Source: SZUA-430 sp964561925
GTDB taxonomy: Bacteria > Pseudomonadota > Alphaproteobacteria > Micropepsales > Micropepsaceae
NCBI GenBank assembly: GCA_964561925.1
Contig: CAZLRW010000004.1
Coordinates: 1 to 64,000, forward strand
Reading direction: 5' to 3'
Length of the DNA stretch: 64,000 bases
The translations under genes and the position numbers were made by a program. A model generated the notes under the pieces. It ran no database searches. It was not told the origin of the DNA and saw nothing but the letters and a program-made list of their open reading frames with translations. This document shows positions 40,474 through 50,114 of the stretch, piece by piece (within the stretch, counting starts at the first letter, position 1; every line of letters starts with the position of its first letter).

Positions 40474-41927
40474 TCGGCGTTGGGCGCTCGTTCCGTCTTC
40501 ACGAACAGCATCCCGATCCACCCGGCGCCGAGCAGAATCAGGATCGAGGCCAAGCCGATCGCGTTGCTTTGGAACCACTCGGTGAACCGTGCGACGATGA
40601 ACGGCGCCAGAAAGGCCGTCGCCGTGCCGGACAGCGCATAGAGCCCGAAGAACTCCGCCATCTTCGACACCGGCGCGATGCGGGCCATCATTGTGCGGCT
40701 GTTCGCATAGGCGGCTGTGATGAAGATCGCGATGATGATCACGATGATGACGTAAATGATCTCCGGCCATGACTCGAAGAACGGCAACCCGTGCACCGGC
40801 GGCGATTTCGGATCGTAGGGGATGAAGAAGAGGATCGTGTCCGGCCGCATCGAAAGCGAAAGGACGAGGCCTACCATCGTGCCGCCCACCGCGATCAAAA
40901 GACCGTTGCGCGACCCGAACTTGTGGTCGATCCACCCGCCGAAGACGCCGCCATAGGTCGCAAACACGCTCAAGATCACGCCGTAAACGAGCAGGTCTTG
41001 CGTCGTCCAACTGAACGTCGTCGCCGCATAACCGCCGCCGAAAATCAGCACCGCGTTGCAGCCGTCGTTGTAGATCATGCGCCAGAACAGAAATGATCCG
41101 ACATTGCGATAGTTGCGCAAGCTTCTGATCGTGCGTGCGAGTGAACTCAGACCACGTTTGACCGCTGCAACAGGTCCAAGCGCAACACGCGGCTGGTCGG
41201 GCGTGAAGAAAAAGAGCCACGAGCCGAAGAGGATGAACCACACGGCGAACAGCGGCCCCACCATCCGCTCGGGCTCAAACGCCGCCTTGTCGATTCCGAA
41301 CCACGGTTTCTCGGGTACGAACGGCCAATCGACCTCACCGGGCCAAACGAAGCAGACCAGCATGAACACGAACAAGATCACGCCGGACAAATTGCCAAGC
41401 GCGAGCGCCAAGCCCGACAGCCGGCCGACCTGGCGATCCGGCACCAGCGTCGGCAGCATCGCATTGTGGAATACGGCGGTGAAATCGAACGAGATGATCG
41501 TGGCGACCAGCAAAGCTGAGATCGCGAGCAGCGAGAGCCCGGCCTCGTTCGGAAGCGCATACCAGAGCGCCACGGCCGTTAGCGTGAGCGTGCACGAGAA
41601 CGCGAACAGCCACGGCTTGCGCCGCCCACCCGCGTCCGCGACCGCGCCCAGGATCGGCGCCGTCAGCGCGATGATGAGCCCTGCAAGCGAATTCAAGTCG
41701 CCCCAGAGCGACTGCCCTTTCACCGGATCGCCGACCAGATGCAGATAGAAATAGGGCGCGAAGATATAGATCGTAATCAGCAGCACGTGCGGATTGCGCG
41801 CCCCTTCGAACCACGCCCACGCCCATTGGCCGAGCGGCGTGGCGCACGCGCCGCCGCTGGCTGAGGTCCCCTCCGGCGCCGTGGTCCATCGTTGGGCCAA
41901 AGTCGGCTTCGCCGGAATGTCGCTCAT
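40470..41927 (-). CDS. MFS transporter, UMF1/Atg22-like
   Basis: A 485-residue inner-membrane protein with about twelve transmembrane segments. The opening segment (GQWAWAWFEGARNPHVLLITIYIFAPYF), the motif GAVADAGGRRKPWLF after TM2, and the C-terminal FGLYALSGTATAFLAPF are typical of the UMF1 (unknown major facilitator 1) group, related to yeast Atg22 amino-acid effluxer. Likely exports or imports a small metabolite; substrate unknown. ATG 41927 is the start, divergent from the EamA transporter gene across 134 bases. The 3' end overlaps purH by four bases. Confidence 0.8.
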   Translation of the reverse strand: MSDIPAKPTLAQRWTTAPEGTSASGGACATPLGQWAWAWFEGARNPHVLLITIYIFAPYFYLHLVGDPVKGQSLWGDLNSLAGLIIALTAPILGAVADAGGRRKPWLFAFSCTLTLTAVALWYALPNEAGLSLLAISALLVATIISFDFTAVFHNAMLPTLVPDRQVGRLSGLALALGNLSGVILFVFMLVCFVWPGEVDWPFVPEKPWFGIDKAAFEPERMVGPLFAVWFILFGSWLFFFTPDQPRVALGPVAAVKRGLSSLARTIRSLRNYRNVGSFLFWRMIYNDGCNAVLIFGGGYAATTFSWTTQDLLVYGVILSVFATYGGVFGGWIDHKFGSRNGLLIAVGGTMVGLVLSLSMRPDTILFFIPYDPKSPPVHGLPFFESWPEIIYVIIVIIIAIFITAAYANSRTMMARIAPVSKMAEFFGLYALSGTATAFLAPFIVARFTEWFQSNAIGLASILILLGAGWIGMLFVKTERAPNAD

Positions 41928-42061
41928 GAGGGACCCGATGTCTTCGAATGGCGTGGTCCGATGAGCTTACGCACGAACCGGCGCGACAAGCGAGTGCCTT
42001 GACGAAGCCGTGACCGCTTGGCCCTGATGGCGCCGACCGATCTCGAAGCGAACTCTCTCAC

Positions 42062-42898
42062 ATGATCCTGCCTTGGGAAGCCGTCGCGGCGGCGCTCGTC
42101 GCGGCGCTGCTGCATGCGGCTTGGAACGCTGGCTTGAAGGCGGGCAACGACCGCTTGCTCGATGCCGCGTTGCTGTTCACGGTCGCAGGTGCGATCGGTC
42201 TTGCGATCTTGCCCTTCGCGCCCGCGATGAACGCCGAGGCCGCGATCTGGATCGCGCTCACCGCAGTGCTCCATCTGCCTTACGTCTACTTCCTCGCGCG
42301 CGCTTACGAACTCGGCGAGCTCGGCCACGTCTACACGATCGCGCGCGGCTTGCCGCCGCTCTTGATCACGCTGCTCGCGGCCGTCACCGTCGCCGAAGTG
42401 CCGACGCTGACCGCGGTTGCCGGCATCGCGCTCATCAGCGTCGGCATCCTGACCGTCGGCATGAGCCCCGGCGCCCACACCCGCGCGACGGTTCTTGCCG
42501 CCGCGGTCGCCGTCAGCATCGCGTTCTATTCCATCTCCGACGGCATCGGCGTGCGCGCCTCGGGCAGCGCGCTCGCTTACAATTGCTGGGTCTTCGTTGC
42601 GGTCGGCGTGACGACGCTGGCGATGGCGGCGATCCTTCGCCCCGGAAGAATCACGGCCTACGCCAGGCTCAACTGGAAACGCGCCGCCATCGGCGGCGTG
42701 CTCTCGTTCGTGAGCTACGGCCTCGTCCTTTGGGCGATGACGTTCGCCTCCATCGCGGGCGTCAGCGCTTTCCGCGAAACCTCGGTCGTCTTCGCCGCCC
42801 TCATCGGCATGCTCTTCTTCGGCGAGAACGCAGGCCCCCGCCGCCTCACCGGCGCCCTCATCGTCGCCGCCGGCGCCGTGGTGCTGAAGCTGGCTTGA
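42062..42898 (+). CDS. EamA/DMT-superfamily transporter
   Basis: A 278-residue membrane protein with ten short hydrophobic segments arranged as two EamA repeats: the first half (LVAALLHAAWNAGLKAGND to about 130) and the second (TVLAAAVAVSIAFYSISDG onward), the second ending GALIVAAGAVVLKLA. DMT carriers export metabolites or amino acids; no substrate can be inferred. The start ATG 42062 is divergent from the MFS transporter. It ends nine bases before the convergent DUF5615 gene. Confidence 0.8.
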   Translation: MILPWEAVAAALVAALLHAAWNAGLKAGNDRLLDAALLFTVAGAIGLAILPFAPAMNAEAAIWIALTAVLHLPYVYFLARAYELGELGHVYTIARGLPPLLITLLAAVTVAEVPTLTAVAGIALISVGILTVGMSPGAHTRATVLAAAVAVSIAFYSISDGIGVRASGSALAYNCWVFVAVGVTTLAMAAILRPGRITAYARLNWKRAAIGGVLSFVSYGLVLWAMTFASIAGVSAFRETSVVFAALIGMLFFGENAGPRRLTGALIVAAGAVVLKLA

Positions 42899-42906
42899 CG
42901 TCGACG

Positions 42907-43254
42907 CTATGTGAGACGTCGGATTCGCGTGACGACGCGATCGAGCACGGCAAAGATGCCTCGACCATGGTTCTCCAAGTTGACCACGCGCTGGGCTGTT
43001 TCTTGAGCCAGCGCCGCCGACGTGATGTCGAACCGGATCAGCGCGACGCCGAGCGCACTCTTCCCGTCGCGAAACACGAGTTCCCCGAAATCCTTGTCGG
43101 CGGTGATCACCACGCGATCGCGCGCGACAGAGCCTTCCAAGATCTCCGCATCGGGCATGGCTGGACGACCGGCGGCCAAAATGACATCGGCGCCGAGCAA
43201 ACGAAGAGCGTCCGCGAGTTGCGCGGGCACACAAGCGTCTACGGCAAAGCGCAT
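42907..43254 (-). CDS. DUF5615 PIN-like protein, probable toxin
   Basis: A 115-residue protein of the DUF5615/COG4634 PIN-like family. It starts MRFAVDACVPAQLADALR, with an early Asp in the first strand, and has DRVVITADKDFGELVFRDG, the second acidic motif of the PIN-like fold, giving a likely Mg-dependent ribonuclease centre. These proteins pair with DUF433 antitoxins. Its ATG follows the DUF433 stop directly (TAAATG on the minus strand), so translation is coupled and antitoxin comes first. Confidence 0.8.
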   Translation of the reverse strand: MRFAVDACVPAQLADALRLLGADVILAAGRPAMPDAEILEGSVARDRVVITADKDFGELVFRDGKSALGVALIRFDITSAALAQETAQRVVNLENHGRGIFAVLDRVVTRIRRLT

Positions 43255-43485
43255 TTATTCGGCGGCGGTCGGAACGCTTGCGACGCACGCCGCCGCGTAG
43301 GCAAGCGCCGCGCGAACGTCGTCGGCGTCGAGGTCGGGAAACGCCTTCAGCACCCACTCCATATCGGCGCCTGCGGCGAACTGGCGAACGACCGCGTCCA
43401 CGGGCACGCGCGTTCCCGCGATGACGGGCTTGCCCATCATCACCTTCGGATCGCGCGAAATGCGCGGATGTCCTGCTTCGACCAT
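43255..43485 (-). CDS. DUF433 protein, probable antitoxin
   Basis: A 76-residue protein of the DUF433/COG2442 family, small winged or homeodomain-like HTH proteins. The diagnostic stretch is PRISRDPKVMMGKPVIAGTR followed by VPVDAVVRQFAAG and DLDADDVRAALAYAAA. Family members act as antitoxin and autorepressor for DUF5615 toxins. It is immediately upstream of the DUF5615 gene with no gap. The 44 bases between it and the glutamate dehydrogenase stop hold no clear repeat. Confidence 0.8.
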   Translation of the reverse strand: MVEAGHPRISRDPKVMMGKPVIAGTRVPVDAVVRQFAAGADMEWVLKAFPDLDADDVRAALAYAAACVASVPTAAE

Positions 43486-43529
43486 ATCGTCAAACTAGCA
43501 CAATCGCGGCACGACAGGAATCGCGAGCC

Positions 43530-46500
43530 TTAAGCCAACAAATCCCGTATCTGCCCCGCCGCCAGCGTCAGCCGGGCGACGGTAAACGTGCCGGAGCGCT
43601 CAAGGTCGGTGATCAGCGCGCGCACACGCTCGACCTGTTCGCCGTGCGTATTCGCCCACGCATCGACCGCGGCGGAACCCGTCGCGCGATTGTCGCCGGC
43701 AGCCCCGTTCGCAAGCGCCCGCGACGCGAGCGCCCGCTGATGCACGGCGAGATCGTCGATCAAGCGCCGGACCGCGAGCCGGTCCCAATGCTCGGGCAGG
43801 TTCATGCGCTCCGCCGCCAGTCTCAGCCGGTCGACGCCGATCGTGCGCGACGCCGCGAAGTAGGCGCCGGCCACCATGTCGAGCGGCCGCTTCGTCTCGG
43901 CCGAAAGCCGCGCGATGTCGGGCGTTGCGCCGATCGCGGGAAGCGCGCCGATCTCGTCGGCCAAATCGTCCGGCACGCCGGCCGCCCGAAGATCGTCGAT
44001 CGTCGCCATGATCGCCTTCGTCTCGGCCTCCGACACCAGCGTCGAGAACGTGCCGCGCAACTTCGCGACCCCCTCGGCGTAAGGCGCGATCGCCGCGGCA
44101 AGCGGCACGTCCGCCGCGACGTGCCGGTGGAACCACATCGACTGTCGGAACAGATGCTTCGCGAGCAACTCGTGCATCTTCACCTGCACGGCCGCCGGAA
44201 TCTTGTTGTCGAGCGCGTTGATGCTTCGTGCGAGCCGCTCGATCGAAAACGCGTTGAGCGCGATCGTATAGGCACGCGCCAGCGCCCCGGCCTCGCCCGC
44301 GGTCGCCTCCTTCAGCCGGTGCATGAAGACCGGGCCGCCGCGGTTGATCATGTCGTTGGCGAGCACCGTCGCCACGATCTCGCGCTTCAGCCGGTGCATG
44401 GCGAGCCCCTTCGGGAACCGCTCGCGCACGTCGCTCGGGAAATAGCCCTTCAGCGTCGAAACGAAGAACGGATCGTCCGGGAGGGTCGAATGGTTGATCT
44501 CGTCGAAGAGCTGCAGTTTCGCATAGGCAAGCAGCACCGCAAGCTCCGGCCGCGTCAGCCCCTCGTTGCGGTTCGCCCGCTCGCGCAGATTGTCGTTCGA
44601 CGGCAGACCCTCGACCGCGCGATTGAGCCGCCCTTCGCGCTCCAGCGCGCGCATGAACCGTCCATACGCGTCCGATTCCCACGCCCCGCCCGCCTGCGCC
44701 ACGCTGAGCGCCAGCGTCTGATTGTAATTGTCCGCAAGCACGAGCCCGGCGACCTCGTCCGTCATCTTGGCAAGCAGCGGGTCGCGCTCGGCCGCCTTCA
44801 ACTCGCCCGCGCCGATCGACGCGTTGAGCAGGATCTTGAGGTTCACTTCGTGGTCCGAGGTGTCGACGCCCGCCGAATTGTCGATCGCGTCCGTGTTCGA
44901 GCGCCCGCCCGCCTTCGCATACTCGATGCGGCCCGCTTGCGTGCAGCCCAGGTTCGCGCCCTCGCCGATCACCTTGGCCTTGACCTCGCGCCCGTCGATG
45001 CGCACCGCGTCGTTTGCCTTGTCGCCGACGTCGGCGCTGTTCTCCGCTGAGGACTTGATGAACGTGCCGATACCGCCGAACCAAAGCAGGTCGACCGGCG
45101 CCTTCAGCAACGCCTTCATCAGTTCCGCCGGTTCCGCCTGATCCGCCGTCAATCCGGTCAGCGCCTTCACCTCCGGCGAGAGCGGAACCTTCTTCATCGC
45201 ACGCGAATAGACGCCGCCGCCCTTGGAGATTTTCGCCTGGTCGTAATCGGCCCAAGAGGAGCGCGGCAGATTGAAGATGCGCTGCCGCTCCGCAAAGCTG
45301 ACGGCCGGATCGGGATCGGGGTCGAGGAAAATGTCGCGGTGATCGAACGCGGCGACAAGTTTCGTCGCCTTCGACAGAAGCATCCCGTTGCCGAACACGT
45401 CGCCCGACATGTCGCCAACGCCCACGACCGTGAACGGCGTCGTCTGAATATCGGTGCCGATCTCGCGGAAGTGGCGCTTCACGGCCTCCCACGCGCCCTT
45501 GGCGGTGATGCCCATCTTCTTGTGGTCGTAACCGACCGATCCGCCGCTCGCGAACGCGTCGGCGAGCCAGAACCCGTACTCTTTCGAAATCCCGTTCGCG
45601 ATGTCGGAGAACGTGGCCGTGCCCTTGTCCGCCGCCACGACCAGATAGGGATCGTCCGCATCGTGCCGCACGACGTCCTTCGGCGGAACGATCTTGCCGT
45701 CGGCCGCGATGTTGTCGGTGACGTCCAGAAGCGACGACACGAAAAGCTTGTAGGCCGCGATCCCGCCGTTCAGCCACGCTTCGCGGTTCGAGGCCGGCGG
45801 CAGCTTCTTCGGATAGAACCCGCCTTTCGAGCCGACGGGCACAATGACCGCGTTCTTCACCTGCTGCGCCTTCACAAGGCCCAGGATCTCCGTGCGGAAA
45901 TCCTCGCGCCGGTCCGACCAGCGCAAACCGCCGCGCGCGACCTTGCCGAAGCGCAGATGCACGCCTTCGATGTCGGGCGCATAGACGAAGATCTCCACCA
46001 TCGGCCGCGGCAGCGGCAGGTCGTCGATCTTGGACGAATCGATCTTGAGCGCGATCGAGGGTTTGCCGGTTTGGAAGAAATTCGTCCGCAGCGTCGACTG
46101 AATCACGTTGCGAAAGCGGCGAATGATTCGGTCGTCGTCCAGGCTCGGCACCTTCGCCAGCCCTTCGTCGATCTGCGCGCTGATCTTCGCCTCTTGCGCG
46201 GCGCGGTCGGCGACGTCGAGCGCAAAGCGCGCCTTGAAGAGCCGGACGAGCGCCGCGGAAATCAACGGATGGCGCGCCAGCGCCTCTTCCATCAAGGCTT
46301 GGCTCGCGCCGAACGCCGCCTGGCGCAGATACTTCGCGACCGTGCGCAGCATCGCGACGTCGCGCCACGGCACTTCGGCAAACATCGTCAGCCGGTTGAA
46401 CTTATCGCTCTCGGCGGCGCCCTTCCAAACCGTGAGGAACGCTTCTTCGAAGAGGCGCATCCCCGCCTCGCGTTCCGGCGTCAGCTGACCCTTGAGCTTC

Positions 46501-48281
46501 AGATCGTGGATCGTGACCGGAATGTCAGCGCGGCGAACCGGATAGTTCACCTCCTCGATCACGCGCAGTCCGAAGTCCTCGAGCACCGGCAGAAGGTCCG
46601 AAAGCTCGATCACCCCGCCCGCGTGATAGATCTTGAAGTGAATGATCCCGTCGGCCGGGTCCGCCCCGCCCGAGGAACGCAACGCCAAAGCGCCCGCACC
46701 CGCTTGCGCCACTTCCTCGATCTTTCCGATGTCGAGGATGGCTTCCGTCGGTCCGAACGCCTCGCGATACGCCTCGCTGAACGCGCCCGAATAGCGCGCG
46801 AAGATCGCATCCGCGTTCTCAGGCGACATCGACGTAGACAGCGCATCGGCGAAATCGTCGCTCCACAGTCTGACGGCCCGCGCCAGGCGCGCCTTCAACG
46901 CCTCGTGGTCGTAGCTGAGCGGTCGCCCGCCATCGAACACGATCGTGAAGTGGATGCGCGCCATCTGCCCTTCTTCGGTATGCGGATAGGCGCTCGACAC
47001 CTGCCCGCCCAAGGCGTCGATCAGGATGCCGCCCAGCGTCCGCATCAAACCGCCGCGGAACTTGTCGGCAGGGAAATAGACGTGGACCGAAGCAAAGCGC
47101 TCGAACGTGTCGAAGCGGATGAACACGTTCGTGTCCGGGCGGTCGCCGAGATAGGCGAGCGCCGGTCCCATTCTCAGAAGGTCGGCTTCCGACACCTGGA
47201 AGAGTTCGTCGCGCGGAAGGTTCTCCAACACGACGGACAGCGCCTTCGCATTGTGGCTGCCCTTCGGGAAGCCCGATTGCGCCATCACGTTCGCGACCTT
47301 GCGGCGCAGGAACGGGATATCGCGCGGACTGTCGTGGTAGGCGGTCGACGTGAAGAGCCCGATGAACCGCCGCTCGCCGACGAGTTCGCCGGAAGCGCTG
47401 AACCGCTTCACCCCGATATAGTCTTCCTGCACACGCCGATGAACGGGCGAACGTTCCAGCGACTTCGTCACGATCAACGGCGACGGCTGCATCATGAACG
47501 CGCGCACTTCAGGTGTCATCGTCGCGCGGTCCTGGCCGCGCCGGATCACGCGCCGCTCGGGGTCGCGCAACAGGCCGAGCCCCGTCTCGTGCAGCGGCGT
47601 CAAACGCCCGGCCGCGCCGTCGAACGCATAGTCGCGTGCCCCCAAAAACGTGAAGTGGTTCTGCTTCAGCCATTGCAGGAACGCGAGCGATTCTTCCAGT
47701 TCCTCCTTCGCGATCTTAGGCGGCGTCTGCCACAATTCCGCGATCGACTCGTCGAGCCGCGCCAGCATCGCCTTCCAGTCGCCGACTGCGGCCGAAACGT
47801 CGCGCAGCACTTGCGCGACCCCGCTTTCGATGCCGGCAATCCGCTCAGGCGTGCCGATCCGCGCGAACGCGACGCAGATCATGCTCTCCGACGTCGCCTC
47901 ACCGCCGTCGAACACGAAGCCGCGAAACGCGCCGGACGCATCGCGCTTCACCTTGAAGATCGGGTGGAACACCGCCTTGATCTTGCATCCGCGCTCGCCG
48001 AGCTCGCTCAAGATCGAATCGACCAGGAACGGCTTGTCGTCGTTGATCGTGACAAGCAGCGTCACGGGCGCCGAGAACCCGTCGCGCGAAGCCTCCGGTG
48101 TGATCACGCGCAGGAACGACGTCCCGGGCCTGCGCTCCGCCGCCGCCTTCCAGAACAGACGCGCGATGCCTGCCTGCACGTCCTTGGAGAACGACGTCAG
48201 GTCTTCGGGCGCCGCTCCCCCAAAAAAATGTTGAGCGAAACGCGCGAACCCTTGCGGATCGGACTCGAGAGCAGCCGTCAT
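43530..48281 (-). CDS. NAD-specific glutamate dehydrogenase, large (180-kDa) type
   Basis: A 1583-residue cytoplasmic enzyme oxidising glutamate to 2-oxoglutarate with NAD, the main catabolic entry in many alphaproteobacteria. Large N-terminal regulatory region with ACT-like domains (DDKPFLVDSILSELGERGC), catalytic core beginning FRTEILGLVKAQQVKNAVIV and GSKGGFYPKKLPP with the substrate Lys, DPYLVVAADKGTATFSD, NAD-binding VGVGDMSGDVFGNGML, and a long C-terminal domain ending GQIRDLLA. Length is normal for the family. Start ATG 48281 is divergent from the exonuclease gene. Long plus-strand open frames across it are codon-bias shadows. Confidence 0.93.
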   Translation of the reverse strand: MTAALESDPQGFARFAQHFFGGAAPEDLTSFSKDVQAGIARLFWKAAAERRPGTSFLRVITPEASRDGFSAPVTLLVTINDDKPFLVDSILSELGERGCKIKAVFHPIFKVKRDASGAFRGFVFDGGEATSESMICVAFARIGTPERIAGIESGVAQVLRDVSAAVGDWKAMLARLDESIAELWQTPPKIAKEELEESLAFLQWLKQNHFTFLGARDYAFDGAAGRLTPLHETGLGLLRDPERRVIRRGQDRATMTPEVRAFMMQPSPLIVTKSLERSPVHRRVQEDYIGVKRFSASGELVGERRFIGLFTSTAYHDSPRDIPFLRRKVANVMAQSGFPKGSHNAKALSVVLENLPRDELFQVSEADLLRMGPALAYLGDRPDTNVFIRFDTFERFASVHVYFPADKFRGGLMRTLGGILIDALGGQVSSAYPHTEEGQMARIHFTIVFDGGRPLSYDHEALKARLARAVRLWSDDFADALSTSMSPENADAIFARYSGAFSEAYREAFGPTEAILDIGKIEEVAQAGAGALALRSSGGADPADGIIHFKIYHAGGVIELSDLLPVLEDFGLRVIEEVNYPVRRADIPVTIHDLKLKGQLTPEREAGMRLFEEAFLTVWKGAAESDKFNRLTMFAEVPWRDVAMLRTVAKYLRQAAFGASQALMEEALARHPLISAALVRLFKARFALDVADRAAQEAKISAQIDEGLAKVPSLDDDRIIRRFRNVIQSTLRTNFFQTGKPSIALKIDSSKIDDLPLPRPMVEIFVYAPDIEGVHLRFGKVARGGLRWSDRREDFRTEILGLVKAQQVKNAVIVPVGSKGGFYPKKLPPASNREAWLNGGIAAYKLFVSSLLDVTDNIAADGKIVPPKDVVRHDADDPYLVVAADKGTATFSDIANGISKEYGFWLADAFASGGSVGYDHKKMGITAKGAWEAVKRHFREIGTDIQTTPFTVVGVGDMSGDVFGNGMLLSKATKLVAAFDHRDIFLDPDPDPAVSFAERQRIFNLPRSSWADYDQAKISKGGGVYSRAMKKVPLSPEVKALTGLTADQAEPAELMKALLKAPVDLLWFGGIGTFIKSSAENSADVGDKANDAVRIDGREVKAKVIGEGANLGCTQAGRIEYAKAGGRSNTDAIDNSAGVDTSDHEVNLKILLNASIGAGELKAAERDPLLAKMTDEVAGLVLADNYNQTLALSVAQAGGAWESDAYGRFMRALEREGRLNRAVEGLPSNDNLRERANRNEGLTRPELAVLLAYAKLQLFDEINHSTLPDDPFFVSTLKGYFPSDVRERFPKGLAMHRLKREIVATVLANDMINRGGPVFMHRLKEATAGEAGALARAYTIALNAFSIERLARSINALDNKIPAAVQVKMHELLAKHLFRQSMWFHRHVAADVPLAAAIAPYAEGVAKLRGTFSTLVSEAETKAIMATIDDLRAAGVPDDLADEIGALPAIGATPDIARLSAETKRPLDMVAGAYFAASRTIGVDRLRLAAERMNLPEHWDRLAVRRLIDDLAVHQRALASRALANGAAGDNRATGSAAVDAWANTHGEQVERVRALITDLERSGTFTVARLTLAAGQIRDLLA

Positions 48282-48433
48282 GTCGGACCAATTGGAAAGG
48301 CCGCCGTCGAACGCGGCCGTGTGGGAAGCAGCGCGCCTTAATGCAACCGCTTTAACTTCGGCGCAAGCGCGCCCTTGCCTTCGAACACAGCCGCGTGCAA
48401 ACGACAGGACGTTCGCAACCGCAGCAAGCGCCC

Positions 48434-49006
48434 ATGCCTGCCGAAGTCGTCATCTTCGACACTGAGTTCACGGCCTGGCGCGGCTCGATGGAGCGCGGCT
48501 GGGCGGGTCCCGGCGAACACAAGGAGATCGTGCAGATCGGCGCCGTCAAACTCGACGTTGACACGCTCGAAGAGGTCGGATCGTTCGAGATCCTGATCAA
48601 GCCGCACCTGAACCCGATCCTCTCCGACTACCTTATTGAACTCACGCGCATCACGAACGAACGCGTCGCCGAGCAGGGCGTCACCTTCGCCGACGGGCTG
48701 CGCGCCTTTCGCGGTTTTGTCGGCAAACGAAGACTGTACAGCTACGGGCGTGACGACCGTATTCTCGCCGGAAACGCTGCCTTGCGTGGCGAGACGGCCC
48801 TGTGGCCGGACCTGACCGGAACGAACTTGAAGGAGTGGCTGCTCAAGGTCGGCGTGCCGCTCGCGGGCGTCCATTCCGGAGCACTCGCCAAACATGTGGG
48901 CTCCGTCGCGCAAGGCATCGCCCATGACGCGCTGGTCGATGCCCGCTCGCTCGCCGAAGCCGTGCGCTACCTCGTGGTCAGAGGTGCGCCGAATCCGTTC
49001 CTCTAA
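48434..49006 (+). CDS. DEDDh 3'-5' exonuclease
   Basis: A 190-residue DnaQ-fold exonuclease acting on single-stranded DNA or RNA ends. Catalytic motifs: IFDTEFTAW (residues 7-15; Exo I Asp/Glu), the helix after SYGRDDRILAGN (Exo II Asp) and HDALVDARSLAE (Exo III, H-x4-D). No polymerase or other domain is attached. The ATG 48434 places the first motif correctly; an upstream in-frame ATG-like codon at 48395 would add 13 polar residues. It ends overlapping the convergent DUF1287 gene by four bases. Could be an RNase T/oligoribonuclease-like or repair exonuclease. Confidence 0.8.
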   Translation: MPAEVVIFDTEFTAWRGSMERGWAGPGEHKEIVQIGAVKLDVDTLEEVGSFEILIKPHLNPILSDYLIELTRITNERVAEQGVTFADGLRAFRGFVGKRRLYSYGRDDRILAGNAALRGETALWPDLTGTNLKEWLLKVGVPLAGVHSGALAKHVGSVAQGIAHDALVDARSLAEAVRYLVVRGAPNPFL

Positions 49007-49674
49007 CCGTCGTACCGGTAGTGCCCGGTGATGGTCAGTCCGAACAGCATATCCTCGATCTGCGGCCCGGCGCCGATATTGTGCATGACGAGCGGCCGCT
49101 TCCCATCCGATGACCGCCGCTCGGTCACAAGCCCGATATGCGGCCGCCCGTCGGCCAGCGCCCACGCGACGATGTCGCCGGGCTTGTAGTCGGCGCCGTC
49201 CGTCGACGGCTTGAGCGACGTCCCATGCCGCGTGAAGAACGTGGCGAGATTCGGCACGCGGCGATGGTCGATATTTCGATCCGGCGCTTTCAAGCCCCAA
49301 CGCTTCGGATAGACGTGAAACGCGCGCGCCATGTCTTCGTGCACCAGCCGCTGCAAGTCGATGCCGACAAGCCGATAGGCGCGAATGACCTCGTCTGAAC
49401 ACACGCCGCGGTCGGGCGCAACGTCACCATGGGGATAGCCGATCCGTTCGTAGGCCGCGTCATAGACCACGCTGTGCGTCGCCCGCTCTTCCGCCGCCGC
49501 CGACAGGCGCAGCCCGAACGCAAGCCGCGTGTCGCGCCAGTTCTTGTTGACGCGCACCTGCTCCACGCGCCCCAACAACGCGTCCAATGTCTTGGACTGT
49601 GGAATCTCCGGCGCCGCATCGCAGGCGTTGAGCGAAAGCGCGGCCAGGATCAGAAGGATCTTGGGTGTTTGCAT
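49003..49674 (-). CDS. DUF1287 family lipoprotein
   Basis: A 223-residue exported protein. The N-terminus MQTPKILLILAALSLNACDA has a lipobox (LNAC), so it should be membrane-anchored in the periplasm. The domain holds RGVCSDEVIRAYRLVGIDLQ (Cys in the position of a NlpC/P60 or transglutaminase-like nucleophile), HVYPKRWGLKAPDRNIDHRR and PHIGLVTERR with a His followed by a late MHNIGAGP. This order matches DUF1287, proposed cysteine amidases of unknown substrate. ATG 49674 is preferred; GTG 49692 would add six residues before the signal peptide. Confidence 0.8.
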   Translation of the reverse strand: MQTPKILLILAALSLNACDAAPEIPQSKTLDALLGRVEQVRVNKNWRDTRLAFGLRLSAAAEERATHSVVYDAAYERIGYPHGDVAPDRGVCSDEVIRAYRLVGIDLQRLVHEDMARAFHVYPKRWGLKAPDRNIDHRRVPNLATFFTRHGTSLKPSTDGADYKPGDIVAWALADGRPHIGLVTERRSSDGKRPLVMHNIGAGPQIEDMLFGLTITGHYRYDG

Positions 49675-49799
49675 GGCCGTGATGCTCGCCACAAATGGGG
49701 CGCCAATGCGGCGCGAAGATGGGCGATCGGCGCAATTTGAATTAAATCCGCGTCACGCGCGCCATCGCCGCTTAACGCGGTCTGCGCGAGCATGACCCC

Positions 49800-50111
49800 A
49801 TGAGCAACGCTGCGAACATCGGCATCGCCGGCATGCGCGCCGCAGAGATGCGCGTAACCGTCCGTGCACAGAATATCGTCAACTGGCAGAGCGAAGGCTA
49901 CCAGCCGCTTGTGCCGGTGCAAACGACGCAAGGCAAAGGCCCCGTGGTGCGGGTCACCCGCCCCGCCGAACTCACCGGCGACTTTCCTTATGTGGACCTC
50001 GCCGCCGAGATCGTCGACATGCAACTCGCCAAGCATGCCTACAAAGCGTCCGCCAAGGTCGTGAAGACGGCGGACGAAATGTCGAAGACGCTGCTCGATA
50101 CGTTCGCTTGA
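49800..50111 (+). CDS. Miniature flagellar basal-body rod-like protein
   Basis: A 103-residue protein with the N-terminal rod motif (GMRAAEMRVTVRAQNIVNWQ followed by SEGYQPLVPVQ; compare the usual ANxxTxGY pattern) joined almost directly to a C-terminal rod domain (VDLAAEIVDMQLAKHAYKASAKV and onward to LLDTFA). Full FlgC/FlgB rod proteins are about 130-140 residues, so the middle is reduced. No other flagellar gene is within the window. The asparagine in NIVN is kept while TxGY is SEGY. It may be a divergent rod component encoded away from the main locus or a decayed copy; the intact frame favours a working gene. Confidence 0.65.
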   Translation: MSNAANIGIAGMRAAEMRVTVRAQNIVNWQSEGYQPLVPVQTTQGKGPVVRVTRPAELTGDFPYVDLAAEIVDMQLAKHAYKASAKVVKTADEMSKTLLDTFA

Positions 50112-50114
50112 GAG

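Noticed and set aside
43600..46368. 922-residue minus-strand frame inside the glutamate dehydrogenase gene
   Set aside because: Same-strand shadow in another frame, Arg-rich with no motifs; no sign of a frameshift in the real gene.
45339..48341. 1000-residue open frame on the plus strand across glutamate dehydrogenase
   Set aside because: Arg/His/Asp-rich antisense shadow produced by strong third-position GC bias; the minus-strand frame has full family motifs.
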